Positions 28,734-35,350 of a stretch of DNA of 60,606 nucleotides are shown here, one piece after another. The DNA is from a virus. The translations under genes and the position numbers were made by a program. Position 1 is the first letter of the stretch. Every line of letters begins with the position of its first letter. Location: positions 1-60,606 of IMG/VR virus record IMGVR_UViG_3300044619_001853; one strand, 5' to 3'. Below the pieces are notes generated by a model that was not told the DNA's origin, did not search any database, and saw only the letters and a program-made list of their open reading frames with translations.

Positions 28734-29077
28734 GTATTTAATCCAAACTCTGTATATTCCTCTGGGATATAAAAATCATTCCAGCCCAATGCGTAACCTG
28801 CTAGTTGTAGGTCAAGCATAATTGGAGCCTCTCTAGAACTATCTTCAATGCTTGAATCAAAGTCCTCTGAACTTTTTACATGCTTTGCGCTCTTCCAAGC
28901 ATAATGATTTTTAAGAGAAACTAAGGGGAAAGCCATAGGGTAGCTTGAGTTAGGGGCAGACATAGTCTCGAGAGATCGTGACTGAGGTCTTTTAGATTTT
29001 TTAGGGTTCTTCCAAACAACTACAACAAGCTCTGTATCTTTGTAAGTACCTGTTTTGGTTTTATAGAGTCTACTCAT
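28730..29077 (-). CDS. Hypothetical protein, 115 residues
   Basis: No family recognised. A basic N-terminus (KNPKKSKRPQSRSLE) precedes a C-terminal part with aromatic residues (YALGWNDFYIPEEY). The start overlaps the stop of the HTH gene (ATGA), so it is translated in series with it. Confidence 0.55.
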   Translation of the reverse strand: MSRLYKTKTGTYKDTELVVVVWKNPKKSKRPQSRSLETMSAPNSSYPMAFPLVSLKNHYAWKSAKHVKSSEDFDSSIEDSSREAPIMLDLQLAGYALGWNDFYIPEEYTEFGLNT

Positions 29078-29571
29078 TGACTTAGACGCCTTGCCATAGC
29101 TCGGTAGGTAACCCCAGCGGCTTCAGCAATGGCTGCGGTAGGCACTCCACGATTTTTTAGCTGCCTAGCAATCTGAGTTAATTCATTGTTTGCCTGAGCT
29201 AGTGGGCTAGTAGGAGAAGTCTTTGCTCTATAACGCTTTGATAGGGCAGATAGCTCACGGAGTCGAATCCTTAGCTCTGGAGGGACGCCCGGAGAAACAG
29301 ATCTGAGGCGAGGGGCATGTTTGGTTGGAACTGAGGTTGTAAGAGATTTAGGTGGGGGTAGAGGGAGTGCTCTCAACTGCTTCACGTCTGGCGCTCTACG
29401 AACCCAGAAATGAATAGTGGTCTTAGGCACAGCGGGGCTTAGAGAGCTTCCTATGACTCCTAAGGACCATCCAGCTTTCCACAGTCCGCGTAGGCGGGAC
29501 TCCATCTCTGAGCGTGTGAGCGTAGAGAGGAACATAACCTCCTCTATGGGAAGTTTTGGTGGATTAAGCAT
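29074..29571 (-). CDS. HTH DNA-binding protein at the head of the late operon
   Basis: A 165-residue basic protein with two helix-turn-helix-like segments: LRGLWKAGWSLGVIGSSL followed by PKTTIHFWVRRAP, and a C-terminal GVPTAAIAEAAGVTYRAMAR. It is the first gene of the structural operon. It may be a late-gene regulator, or a DNA-recognition component of packaging given its place ahead of the portal. No large terminase adjoins it. The HTH call is solid. The role is inferred. Confidence 0.65.
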   Translation of the reverse strand: MLNPPKLPIEEVMFLSTLTRSEMESRLRGLWKAGWSLGVIGSSLSPAVPKTTIHFWVRRAPDVKQLRALPLPPPKSLTTSVPTKHAPRLRSVSPGVPPELRIRLRELSALSKRYRAKTSPTSPLAQANNELTQIARQLKNRGVPTAAIAEAAGVTYRAMARRLSQ

Positions 29572-29934
29572 GGTCCTATTGTACCGACTTTTTAAAGGGT
29601 GTACGAAAAGATAGTCTGCCTAATCTTGTACGGAATAGCTAAATATATGAACCTTTCCATATTTTGCTTTTGACCCCGGAGAAGGATATGTATGTTTTTG
29701 GCAATTCTGCAAATCGTTCCGGGCCTTTTTTCTAAAAAAATCTTTTTATTTTTTACCCCCTAAAAATAATCTTTTTTACTATAAAAAAACCTAAAGACAA
29801 AGCAAGGAACTAATTTTTTATTGTTTTTTAGGTTATTTTTAAAGATCTTTATTATTTCTTTTTTCTTAATCCTTTTTATTTTTTAATTTCTTAAAAGCTT
29901 TTTTTTTTTTTTTTTATTTTTAAACATTTAACTC

Positions 29935-30069
29935 TTACTCACTAGTAACTTACTTACTAGTAATTTACTTACTAGTAACTTATTGAGTCTTATAAACTAC
30001 TCACTAGTAACTTAGTGGGTCTTATAGAAAAAAGTTACTGACTAGTAACCCTCTAAAACTATAACTAGT
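29935..30069. repeat. Iteron-like array built on TTACTNACTAGTAA
   Basis: Three perfect-spacing 15-base tandem copies lie at 29935-29949, 29950-29964 and 29965-29979. Related copies with ACTAGT cores at 30003, 30041 and 30064 follow. Each unit is nearly palindromic (TTACT/AGTAA around ACTAGT). A second motif, GTCTTATA, occurs twice between copies (near 29987 and 30019). The array sits next to a long AT-rich tract, as iterons do beside an unwinding element. It may bind a replication initiator or a repressor. Confidence 0.7.
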
Positions 30070-30094
30070 CATCTATAAAAAATCTTGTTTAGAC

Positions 30095-30124
30095 TTGCAA
30101 AAGTGCAGGAAAGTAGGGTATCTT
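30095..30124 (+). promoter_or_regulatory. Promoter with TGCAGGAAAGTAGG spacer element
   Basis: TTGCAA and TATCTT are separated by 18 bases. The spacer contains TGCAGGAAAGTAGG (30104-30117), the phage's recurrent promoter element. It lies about 45 bases before the ATG of the first plus-strand gene. Confidence 0.75.
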
Positions 30125-30170
30125 TTACTTATTGGAGCAAGGGGCTTCAATAACACAAAGGGAGAAACAA

Positions 30171-30431
30171 ATGTCTTATGGAGTATCAATAACAGTTAAA
30201 TACACAGAAACAACTTCAACAGGAACTATCACTAAAGAAACAAACTACAACTTCCATGTTGATACCGCATCAGGTGCAAGTGACTTAATCTCACAGACCG
30301 CAAAGAATGCAAAGGAAATGAATGCAGTTGTTCAAGAAGTAAAGGTCACAGAAGAGAACCAAAACTCTTATGAGAACCCTTACCGCAAATTATCAGACGG
30401 CGAAATCTTGGACTTACTCCTAACCAAGTAA
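30171..30431 (+). CDS. Hypothetical protein, 86 residues
   Basis: The start is the ATG at 30171 after GGGAGAAACAA; an upstream in-frame ATG lacks a ribosome-binding site. The product (MSYGVSITVKYTETTSTG...) is beta-strand rich at the start and ends in a short acidic helix (SDGEILDLLLTK). The family was not recognised. It has its own promoter and terminator, so it is a monocistronic, probably strongly expressed gene. Confidence 0.7.
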   Translation: MSYGVSITVKYTETTSTGTITKETNYNFHVDTASGASDLISQTAKNAKEMNAVVQEVKVTEENQNSYENPYRKLSDGEILDLLLTK

Positions 30432-30442
30432 CCGCAAGACTT

Positions 30443-30476
30443 AGCCCCCCTATCCAAGGGGGGCTTTTTCTTTTTC
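30443..30476 (+). terminator. Rho-independent terminator
   Basis: AGCCCCCC and GGGGGGCT form an 8-bp GC stem with a short loop, followed by TTTTTCTTTTT, immediately after the stop of the 86-residue gene. Confidence 0.9.
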
Positions 30477-30508
30477 AAGACACACCGCAAAAGCTTTTAC
30501 TTTTGATC

Positions 30509-30538
30509 TTGACAAAGTGCAGGAAAGTAGGTTATTCT
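30509..30538 (+). promoter_or_regulatory. Promoter with TGCAGGAAAGTAGG spacer element
   Basis: TTGACA and TATTCT with an 18-base spacer containing TGCAGGAAAGTAGG. This is the best consensus copy of the family, about 45 bases before the next ATG. Confidence 0.8.
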
Positions 30539-30582
30539 TTTCCTAGTGAGGTCAAGGGGACTTCACAAAAGGGAGAAATAAA

Positions 30583-30855
30583 ATGACAACACTAGCAATG
30601 ACCGCAACACTAGAAATCACTCCAGTTCAATTATCTTTAATTGAAATGGCGCTACAAATTGAAATCGATACTTACGGCAACAAAACTAAAATGCAAATGA
30701 CTAGAGAACCTGCTCTCCGTATCTTCTCTCGTCTTATTGGTGACCCTCTACATCTTCCAAAGTTTAGAGGACTACAGGGACGCAAGGACGCTCTTGCAAT
30801 AGTTAAAGACTTCCTCATGCAACTTGAGGACGGCAGGGCTACCGTAGTGAAGTAG
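30583..30855 (+). CDS. Hypothetical protein, 90 residues
   Basis: The start follows AAGGGAGAAATAAA. The product is helical, with PVQLSLIEMALQIEIDTYG and AIVKDFLMQLEDGRATVVK. No known domain was seen. It has a dedicated promoter and terminator, like its two neighbours. Confidence 0.7.
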   Translation: MTTLAMTATLEITPVQLSLIEMALQIEIDTYGNKTKMQMTREPALRIFSRLIGDPLHLPKFRGLQGRKDALAIVKDFLMQLEDGRATVVK

Positions 30856-30870
30856 CCAACTCCCTAGAGA

Positions 30871-30900
30871 ACCCCCCTAGAAATAGGGGGGTTTTTCTTT
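30871..30900 (+). terminator. Rho-independent terminator
   Basis: ACCCCCCTA and TAGGGGGGT form a 9-bp stem with a GAAA loop, followed by TTTTTCTTTT. Confidence 0.9.
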
Positions 30901-30910
30901 TGGCGTGTTG

Positions 30911-30939
30911 TTGCAAAATGCAGGAAGGTAGGTTATTAT
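30911..30939 (+). promoter_or_regulatory. Promoter with TGCAGGAAGGTAGG spacer element
   Basis: TTGCAA and TATTAT are spaced by 17 bases, with the element differing from consensus at one base. It serves the DUF3846-like gene. Confidence 0.75.
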
Positions 30940-30983
30940 TTTCTTAGTGGGAAACCAATTACCACTATAGGGAGAGAGACAAA

Positions 30984-31325
30984 ATGAAAACAGCAATTAA
31001 ATTAACAACAGAGGGCAAGGCTTCTTTGATCGACTTAACCGCAGATAGCAACGAACTTGTAACACTTCAAATGGCGGTAGGTGGATACATTGAAGCAAAA
31101 ACTCTTGAAGGTGGTTACACACTTTTTATGAACGAAGAAGGAAAGTTAATGCAACTTCCAATTAACGAAAGAGCAACCGAAATTTGGTTAGCCAACTTTC
31201 CTAACTTCCCAGATGTAATTGTGGGAGATGTAGTTATCGCAGGTGGAACAGATGATGAAGGCGAGCAACTAGGTCTTGACTCTGACTATGCTGACCGCTT
31301 GTTGGAACTTTTTGCACAAGCATAA
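30984..31325 (+). CDS. DUF3846-like protein
   Basis: A 113-residue protein with the DUF3846 pattern: VGGYIEAKTLEGGYTLFMNE, EGKLMQLPINERATEIW, then DVIVGDVVIAGGTDDEGE. The family is widespread in phages and plasmids and has no established function. The start follows GGGAGAGAGACAAA. It is monocistronic between its own promoter and terminator. Confidence 0.75.
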   Translation: MKTAIKLTTEGKASLIDLTADSNELVTLQMAVGGYIEAKTLEGGYTLFMNEEGKLMQLPINERATEIWLANFPNFPDVIVGDVVIAGGTDDEGEQLGLDSDYADRLLELFAQA

Positions 31326-31339
31326 GAACTAAAGCAAAG

Positions 31340-31372
31340 AACCCCCTACCAAAAGGCAGGGGGTTTTTTGTT
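31340..31372 (+). terminator. Rho-independent terminator
   Basis: ACCCCCT and AGGGGGT pair around CCAAAAGGC and are followed by TTTTTT. It stops plus-strand transcription before the convergent lysis genes. Confidence 0.85.
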
Positions 31373-31380
31373 GTCTTTAT

Positions 31381-31809
31381 TTAAGGAAGAACTCCAACGC
31401 TCTCACCTTGAAAAAGATAAGCCAAGACTTCTTCATCAAAGCAACCGCATTCATCAAGTCCCTTGGACTTTCTGAAAGCATTGATCGCTTCAACTGCTCC
31501 TTCTTCAAGACGACCAAACTTATCGTTCATTACTGAACTAAAGCCTAAATCACTCAACCGAAGTTGAACTGTCTTGACTGACTCGGAGTTGCCTTCATAA
31601 GCATTTACTTTTAATGCAGAAAGATAAACATACTTTTCAGGATTAGCTTGAAAAGTTGGGGCTTTCTTTTCTTTCTTTGGTTCTTCTTTTACTGCTACTG
31701 GTTTAACTTCTTCAACCTCTACTGGCTTGGACTCGAAAGAGAGCGCTTGCTCATTAGTTGAAGGTGCTACAGAACCAAGCAACGGCATAAGATTTTCTTG
31801 CTCGCTCAT
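31381..31809 (-). CDS. Peptidoglycan-binding protein (PG_binding_1-like)
   Basis: The chosen ATG at 31809 lies behind AAGAAGTGAGACT, giving 142 residues. A longer frame to 31875 would read back into the upstream gene. The N-terminal 60 residues are Glu/Lys/Pro-rich. The C-terminal part (VKTVQLRLSDLGFSSV, FGRLEEGAVEAINAFRKSKG) is a peptidoglycan-binding repeat as in endolysins. It lies 4 bases after a transglycosylase gene. There is no signal peptide, so it may act as a separate wall-binding subunit of the lysin, released after holin action. Confidence 0.75.
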   Translation of the reverse strand: MSEQENLMPLLGSVAPSTNEQALSFESKPVEVEEVKPVAVKEEPKKEKKAPTFQANPEKYVYLSALKVNAYEGNSESVKTVQLRLSDLGFSSVMNDKFGRLEEGAVEAINAFRKSKGLDECGCFDEEVLAYLFQGESVGVLP

Positions 31810-31813
31810 AGTC

Positions 31814-32413
31814 TCACTTCTTTTCTGTGGGGAAATTGCCAAGCCATTGTTTGAACTTAGCGTAGTGACTTCCACTACTACTAGTATAAGCGTCTTTACC
31901 TATGTGCCATGCTCTCCAAACCTCTCCACCTTGACTCATGTGGAAAGCAATTTGAGCATTTACAACAGGGTTAAACAAATCTGCATTATGGGAAAGATCA
32001 AACTTCTCTCGTCTATCCTCTCCAAGACTGTTTATCATGTTGATTTGGAAGATACCGTAGGAGTTATCTCCTGTGAGAGTGTTTCCATTGAAGGCTAGGG
32101 GGCGACCATTACTTTCTTTCTTGGCTATTGCCCAAGCTTCTTTTAGTTCTTGACCTTCAAAGCCAACTGCTTCTAAAAGCCACACCAACTCAATGTCGGT
32201 AAGGTTGGTCTTGTTTTCAAAGTAGGACAGAGGCTTAGTCTTTTTGACTGGCTCTAACTGAACTACTGCTACTGCTTGCGTTGCCACTTGCTCTGTTGCG
32301 ACAACCTCTTGGACTTTATTCTCTACCGCTACTGCTACTGCTCCTGATGATAGAACTATCATGAGCGACAACAGCGCCAGCACCTTTTCAGGGGTCTTTA
32401 GAGTTGGGTTCAT
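31814..32413 (-). CDS. Secreted transglycosylase/lysozyme-like endolysin
   Basis: A 199-residue protein. Residues about 10-32 form a signal peptide or membrane anchor (VLALLSLMIVLSSGAVAVAV). A Val/Gln-rich linker follows. The catalytic domain at about 75-190 has an SLT-like pattern: AWAIAKKESNGRPLAFNGN with a candidate catalytic Glu, SYGIFQINM, and NPVVNAQIAFHMSQGG. This resembles Rpf/SLT-type glycan cleavage enzymes. It is probably the wall-degrading lysin, or a virion-independent wall hydrolase. Confidence 0.8.
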   Translation of the reverse strand: MNPTLKTPEKVLALLSLMIVLSSGAVAVAVENKVQEVVATEQVATQAVAVVQLEPVKKTKPLSYFENKTNLTDIELVWLLEAVGFEGQELKEAWAIAKKESNGRPLAFNGNTLTGDNSYGIFQINMINSLGEDRREKFDLSHNADLFNPVVNAQIAFHMSQGGEVWRAWHIGKDAYTSSSGSHYAKFKQWLGNFPTEKK

Positions 32414-32541
32414 TTGGTTTTTCCTTTGTTAGGTTACGGGGACAAGGTTGCTAACTGAGCCAACCCGACCATCGCCTCTTAGGGGATAGCCTTACTTCAA
32501 GTGTCTAATTCGTAAATCTCCTTGTGTCGTTAGTTCTTACT
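32414..32541 (-). promoter_or_regulatory. Long leader of the lysin operon, possibly structured
   Basis: About 130 bases separate the predicted start of transcription from the lysin ATG, whereas most genes here have short leaders. The transcript contains GGTTG-GCTCAGTTAG-CAACC, a 5-bp stem with a 9-base loop, and other GC-rich runs (TATCCCC, GTCCCCG). It may form an RNA control element. No known riboswitch consensus was recognised. Confidence 0.4.
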
Positions 32542-32552
32542 GTATAAACTCT

Positions 32553-32582
32553 AGCATAAATGCAGGAAAGTCCACTCGTCAA
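32553..32582 (-). promoter_or_regulatory. Lysin promoter with inverted TGCAGGAAAGT element
   Basis: On the minus strand TTGACG and TATGCT are 18 bases apart. The spacer carries the recurrent element in the opposite orientation (TGCAGGAAAGT reads on the plus strand at 32561-32571). All other clear copies read with transcription. Confidence 0.65.
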
Positions 32583-32731
32583 ATCCGCATTAAGCGTGTC
32601 TTCAAACTATTTTTTACGCTTAAAAACCCTGCTGAGCGTGCTAGATCTATAAAAATCCCTAAATGCCCCAAAAAAAGTGCAGGAAGGACTGTTTTTAGCC
32701 CTTCCGCACACTTTTAGAGACTTGCGAGCGC

Positions 32732-32887
32732 CTAGCGTCTTTCCCTTGCTGAAAGGGTTGCAAGAGCGATAGAACTTAGTCCAAGAGACAAAACAAGACT
32801 GTCTTCTCCTTGTAGTCCAGCAATTATTGAGCCTACGGCAAGTATCATAGAGATTACCGCAGTCCAAACAACTCTTTTTAGATCCAT
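32732..32887 (-). CDS. Candidate holin, 51 residues, two membrane segments
   Basis: The start ATG at 32887 follows AAAGAGGTAAAAA. The protein has two hydrophobic helices, VVWTAVISMILAVGSIIAGL and SLVLSLGLSSIALATLS, separated by a charged turn (QGEDS). It ends in a basic tail (ARERR). Size, topology and location just upstream of the lysin suggest a small class II holin. A longer frame in another phase (32607-32867) lacks these features. Confidence 0.6.
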   Translation of the reverse strand: MDLKRVVWTAVISMILAVGSIIAGLQGEDSLVLSLGLSSIALATLSARERR

Positions 32888-32890
32888 TTT

Positions 32891-33121
32891 TTACCTCTTT
32901 CTTTTTTTATTAGAAGGTTTCTTTTTTGGCTCTGCTTTTTTTCCAGTAGGACTCGTCCTACCAACTAGCCTTGCAGAAGGGTCTCTAGCCTCTACCCCTT
33001 TTGAATAGACGGCTTTTCTTGCAGTTCGGTAGGCAACCCCTAACTCTTTAGCGACTGCCTCCATAGATAGACCGCTCTTATAAAGCTTTACTGCTTCGTC
33101 TTGAATACTAGCGACTTTCAA
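32891..33121 (-). CDS. Small HTH DNA-binding protein
   Basis: A 76-residue, very basic protein. The N-terminal 40 residues form a clear helix-turn-helix (IQDEAVKLYKSGLSMEAVAK, ELGVAYRTARKAVYSKG), as in resolvase-type or sigma-like HTH domains. The C-terminal half is a Lys/Arg/Pro tail (KKAEPKKKPSNKKRKR). It could be a small regulator of this block. It overlaps the upstream membrane gene by 14 bases. Confidence 0.65.
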   Translation of the reverse strand: MKVASIQDEAVKLYKSGLSMEAVAKELGVAYRTARKAVYSKGVEARDPSARLVGRTSPTGKKAEPKKKPSNKKRKR

Positions 33122-33293
33122 CTTTATCTCTCCTTAGTCTAGAGATTTCTCCTTCAAGAAATCTTATCTTTTCATTTTTCTTGTTTATTACTCGGTGCAA
33201 CTGACCTTGCGCCCTGATACCAACAACCATAACAAAGCAAGAGCCAGCGAGCGCAATAATTATTGCGAGCATTGTTCCTGTATCTAAAACCAT
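33108..33293 (-). CDS. Membrane-anchored coiled-coil protein (61 residues)
   Basis: One N-terminal membrane helix (TMLAIIIALAGSCFVMVVGI) is followed by a basic coiled coil (VINKKNEKIRFLEGEISRL). This resembles the small spanin/Rz-like or accessory holin genes in lysis cassettes. The position near the holin candidate supports a lysis role, but there is no direct proof. Confidence 0.55.
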   Translation of the reverse strand: MVLDTGTMLAIIIALAGSCFVMVVGIRAQGQLHRVINKKNEKIRFLEGEISRLRRDKVESR

Positions 33294-33296
33294 TTT

Positions 33297-33464
33297 CTAC
33301 CTCCTTACGCTTCTAGGGTCTACCTGTTTTGTCCCCTGACAAAATCCACACTCTTCCGCATGGGCATAACCTAAAGCCCCAACTAGATTAGATACTCCGC
33401 AAGACCTCATCAACAGACAGGCGAACTCTTGGTCGGTAAGTCCTGCTTGTAAATCATCAGCCAT
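33297..33464 (-). CDS. Hypothetical protein with Cys motif, 55 residues
   Basis: The start at 33464 (MADDLQAGL) is preferred over an upstream in-frame ATG because AGAGGCTAAAA lies before it. The sequence is a helical N-terminus and a short Cys/His segment (AHAEECGFCQGTKQ). Family unknown. Confidence 0.55.
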   Translation of the reverse strand: MADDLQAGLTDQEFACLLMRSCGVSNLVGALGYAHAEECGFCQGTKQVDPRSVRR

Positions 33465-33627
33465 TTTTAGCCTCTTCTTTTTCAAATTGAATTGCTTTAT
33501 CTAAATCTATGTCGCAATAAGGGATACCCTTGTAAATTGTTATAGGTATCTCACTTGTATCTGCCCAGCAAACTTCGCAAGACTCCAACCCCGTGTATGG
33601 ACTTGGGTGTTTAACTTTTTTACTCAT
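33457..33627 (-). CDS. Small zinc-ribbon-like protein, 56 residues
   Basis: The frame from ATG 33627 encodes a protein with CEVC near the N-terminus and one more Cys near residue 38 (IPYCDIDLDKAI). The start overlaps the upstream stop (ATGA) and the end overlaps the next start. A small metal-binding protein is likely. Function unknown. Confidence 0.55.
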   Translation of the reverse strand: MSKKVKHPSPYTGLESCEVCWADTSEIPITIYKGIPYCDIDLDKAIQFEKEEAKNG

Positions 33628-33839
33628 ACCAAAATCCCTTCTAATCCTTCGTCATTTCCAAAGTCGCTTGGACTTATTAAATCCAGCCACTCCCTAAATA
33701 AATAAACCAAACCTTCCTGCTCATTATTCCTTTTCTCAACAAGTCCCTCGTATAAGAAATAGGCTTGATCTTCTACTAAATCTTCATAGGTTTCATAAGC
33801 TTCAATAAGCCGTAACTCTTCTAGCGTATAGGTTGGCAT
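33624..33839 (-). CDS. Hypothetical acidic protein, 71 residues
   Basis: A highly acidic helical protein (EDLVEDQAYFLYEGLVEKRN). The start follows GGGGTAAAA, provided by the end of the gene upstream. No family recognised. Confidence 0.55.
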   Translation of the reverse strand: MPTYTLEELRLIEAYETYEDLVEDQAYFLYEGLVEKRNNEQEGLVYLFREWLDLISPSDFGNDEGLEGILV

Positions 33840-33841
33840 TT

Positions 33842-34075
33842 TTACCCCTGCTCTTTAGTAAAGAGAAACGCAAAACCCGGACCATTACCTTCGGGGTCTT
33901 GGGATAAACATAAGCCTTCGCCATTATCGAACTCTAAGAAAGGAATTGGCTCATGGGCTGAAACTTCCCACCCCAACTCTTCTGCTTCTTCGGCAGTAGC
34001 ATTTCTAACTTTTATGAGAGTCGCCCCTACGAGCGACCCCCACTCCTTCTCTAAGTATTTCGATAGGTCGCTCAT
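33842..34075 (-). CDS. Hypothetical protein, 77 residues
   Basis: The chosen start at 34075 (MSDLSKYLEKEWG) overlaps the upstream stop (ATGA), which argues against a longer frame to 34129. It is acidic and ends LFTKEQG, so its last Gly codon and stop form the ribosome-binding site of the next gene. Family unknown. Confidence 0.55.
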   Translation of the reverse strand: MSDLSKYLEKEWGSLVGATLIKVRNATAEEAEELGWEVSAHEPIPFLEFDNGEGLCLSQDPEGNGPGFAFLFTKEQG

Positions 34076-34260
34076 GGGTATAACAAATCTAGGCAAAATT
34101 GGTTCATCTGCTCTGTTGGAACTTTGCACTCATCAGGTGTTGTTGCGTCATTAGCCCAAGCAAACAAACCTAGCAAGATAACGCCAACGGCAATTCGGCG
34201 TCTAATAAACTTTGCTTCTGTTTTCACTTTGTCCCTGCTTTCTGTGACTCCCTTAGCCAC
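34072..34260 (-). CDS. Single-pass membrane protein, 62 residues
   Basis: A basic N-terminus is followed by one hydrophobic helix (IAVGVILLGLFAWA). A short external part with two Cys follows (ECKVPTEQMNQFCLDLLYP). Tandem promoter-like elements lie just upstream. Function unknown; a small envelope protein. Confidence 0.55.
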   Translation of the reverse strand: MAKGVTESRDKVKTEAKFIRRRIAVGVILLGLFAWANDATTPDECKVPTEQMNQFCLDLLYP

Positions 34261-34272
34261 TAGTAGAACTTT

Positions 34273-34305
34273 ACACTACTTTCCTGCTTTTTTCTACTTT
34301 CCTGC
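34273..34305 (-). promoter_or_regulatory. Tandem GCAGGAAAGTAG elements before the membrane gene
   Basis: Two copies of GCAGGAAAGTAG, 18 bases apart in the same orientation (304-293 and 286-275 of the 34 kb block), are followed by TGTAAAGT. This is the only tandem copy of the family and may give stronger control or two start points. Confidence 0.6.
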
Positions 34306-34494
34306 TTTTTCCTTCTCTTTGGCGTGTCGCTTGGCTTCCTCTAGCAACTCCTCGAAACTTCTAAAGTCCTGCTCGAAAGAACTCCAACTCTGTGCCAAAA
34401 CTTTCTCTTTTCTTTTTGAGGAACTAATACGGCGTGATTTTTTAGTAAGTCTCTTTACAGTTCCGTAAATTGCACTATCAGGCAAACCCCACAT
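34294..34494 (-). CDS. Basic helical protein, 66 residues
   Basis: A short protein beginning MWGLPDSAIYGTVKRL, then a Lys/Arg/Ser-rich part and a coiled-coil C-terminus (LLEEAKRHAKEKEKAGK). The end overlaps the tandem promoter elements of the next gene. Possibly DNA-binding. Function unknown. Confidence 0.5.
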   Translation of the reverse strand: MWGLPDSAIYGTVKRLTKKSRRISSSKRKEKVLAQSWSSFEQDFRSFEELLEEAKRHAKEKEKAGK

Positions 34495-34605
34495 TTTTTA
34501 CCCCTTCCCTTAGTTAAGACTTAGTAGGGAGTCGTATTGTTTCCGCCCCTTGCAAGTTCTAGGCGTTCAGGTGACCAGCGACTTCCCCCTACTAAGTTAA
34601 AAGAA

Positions 34606-34634
34606 ATAATACACGACTTCCCTGACATTTTCAA
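34606..34634 (-). promoter_or_regulatory. Promoter with TGTCAGGGAAGTCG element
   Basis: On the minus strand TTGAAA and TATTAT are 17 bases apart. The spacer carries a variant of the recurrent element. It starts the 34.5-32.6 kb minus-strand block. Confidence 0.65.
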
Positions 34635-34729
34635 ATTGACCGCACACGACACGCCAAGCCCCAAGTTCCCACACTTTTGTTTTTAGATAGAATAAAATTA
34701 AGACACAAGCCAAGAGAAAGGGAACTCAA

Positions 34730-34852
34730 ATGGCAAGAGTAAAAGCAAGAGAAGTAATGATTTGGATAAATTGCTATCGGTGTGGAGAGCAATTCCAAAT
34801 TAGACAGATAGATTATTACCGCAACCTAATTTGTAATGGTTGCTTAAAATGA
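34730..34852 (+). CDS. Zinc-ribbon miniprotein, 40 residues
   Basis: The ATG at 34730 lies after GAGAAAGGGAACTCAA. The product has two cysteine pairs (CYRCGEQF and LICNGCLK), typical of a four-Cys zinc ribbon. Its stop overlaps the next start (ATGA). Likely a small nucleic-acid or protein-binding protein. Confidence 0.6.
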   Translation: MARVKAREVMIWINCYRCGEQFQIRQIDYYRNLICNGCLK

Positions 34853-34929
34853 ATTGCCAAACCGCAAAATGGCTTTATGAGATTTACGGATACGGAAAAG
34901 CTCATGAGTGCGAAAAGTGTTCAAATTGA
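34849..34929 (+). CDS. Possible 26-residue protein with Cys pair
   Basis: A short frame starting in the previous gene's stop codon and ending HECEKCSN. The overlap and Cys pair suggest translation in series, but the length gives little confidence. Confidence 0.35.
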   Translation: MNCQTAKWLYEIYGYGKAHECEKCSN

Positions 34930-34954
34930 GAAATGCAGGAAAGTAGTGTATCGT
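34926..34954 (+). promoter_or_regulatory. Promoter with TGCAGGAAAGTAGT element
   Basis: TTGAGA and TATCGT are separated by 17 bases and contain TGCAGGAAAGTAGT. It precedes the ArdA-like gene by about 50 bases. Confidence 0.7.
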
Positions 34955-35005
34955 TAAGCCAGTTGGTTAATCATAGGGAATAACCACACTAACAAAGGGA
35001 AACAA

Positions 35006-35338
35006 ATGCCAGTTGCAAGTCGTGAAGTAATTGAGGAACAAATAGAAAACGCAGATAGAAGTCTTGCAGTTCTTTCTATCTTTGCTATGAACTACCACCT
35101 AGACCTTTCCAAATGGGAAAGCTTTGCAGATGACGCAGAGAATAATTATCTCGGTAACTATGGAAGTCGTAGAACCTTTGCAGAGAATTATGCAGACCGC
35201 ATTGGGATACTAAACTCAGGGGGCAACGGACAAATAGAAACTCTTGCTCGTTATTTTAACTATGACCTTTGGGTGCATAACCTTTTCCAAGACGGAACAG
35301 TTTGGGAACATGAAGGTCATTACTTCCAAGCTCTTTAA
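35006..35338 (+). CDS. ArdA-like antirestriction protein
   Basis: A 110-residue acidic protein resembling the C-terminal ArdA domain: NNYLGNYGSRRTFAENYAD, LARYFNYDLWVHNL, then a terminal WEHEGHYFQ similar to the HVFR/HYF ending of ArdA. ArdA mimics DNA and blocks type I restriction-modification enzymes. The protein is shorter than full ArdA (about 165 residues), so it may be a minimal form. It has its own promoter and terminator, consistent with early expression. The family call is by pattern only. Confidence 0.6.
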   Translation: MPVASREVIEEQIENADRSLAVLSIFAMNYHLDLSKWESFADDAENNYLGNYGSRRTFAENYADRIGILNSGGNGQIETLARYFNYDLWVHNLFQDGTVWEHEGHYFQAL

Positions 35339-35350
35339 GAAGTGAGAGTA

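Larger units (their letters stand above)
29572..30170. other. Divergent AT-rich control region with low-complexity T tracts
   Basis: A 599-base spacer between the divergent late (minus) and small-gene (plus) operons. From 29730 to 29920 it is almost pure A/T with long T runs. The right part carries the iteron-like ACTAGT array and the first plus-strand promoter. No supported coding frame was found. Candidate functions are a replication origin, a transcription switch, or both. Confidence 0.7.

Noticed and set aside
29935-29979. CRISPR array
   Set aside because: The repeats are 15-base direct copies with no spacers, and no cas gene is present.
32414-32541. c-di-AMP riboswitch in front of the lysin gene
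   Set aside because: The leader is shorter than the known class and the conserved sequence blocks do not line up.
32607-32867. An 86-residue minus-strand frame near the lysis genes
   Set aside because: It runs over the 51-residue holin candidate in another phase, lacks a ribosome-binding site and has no sensible protein pattern.
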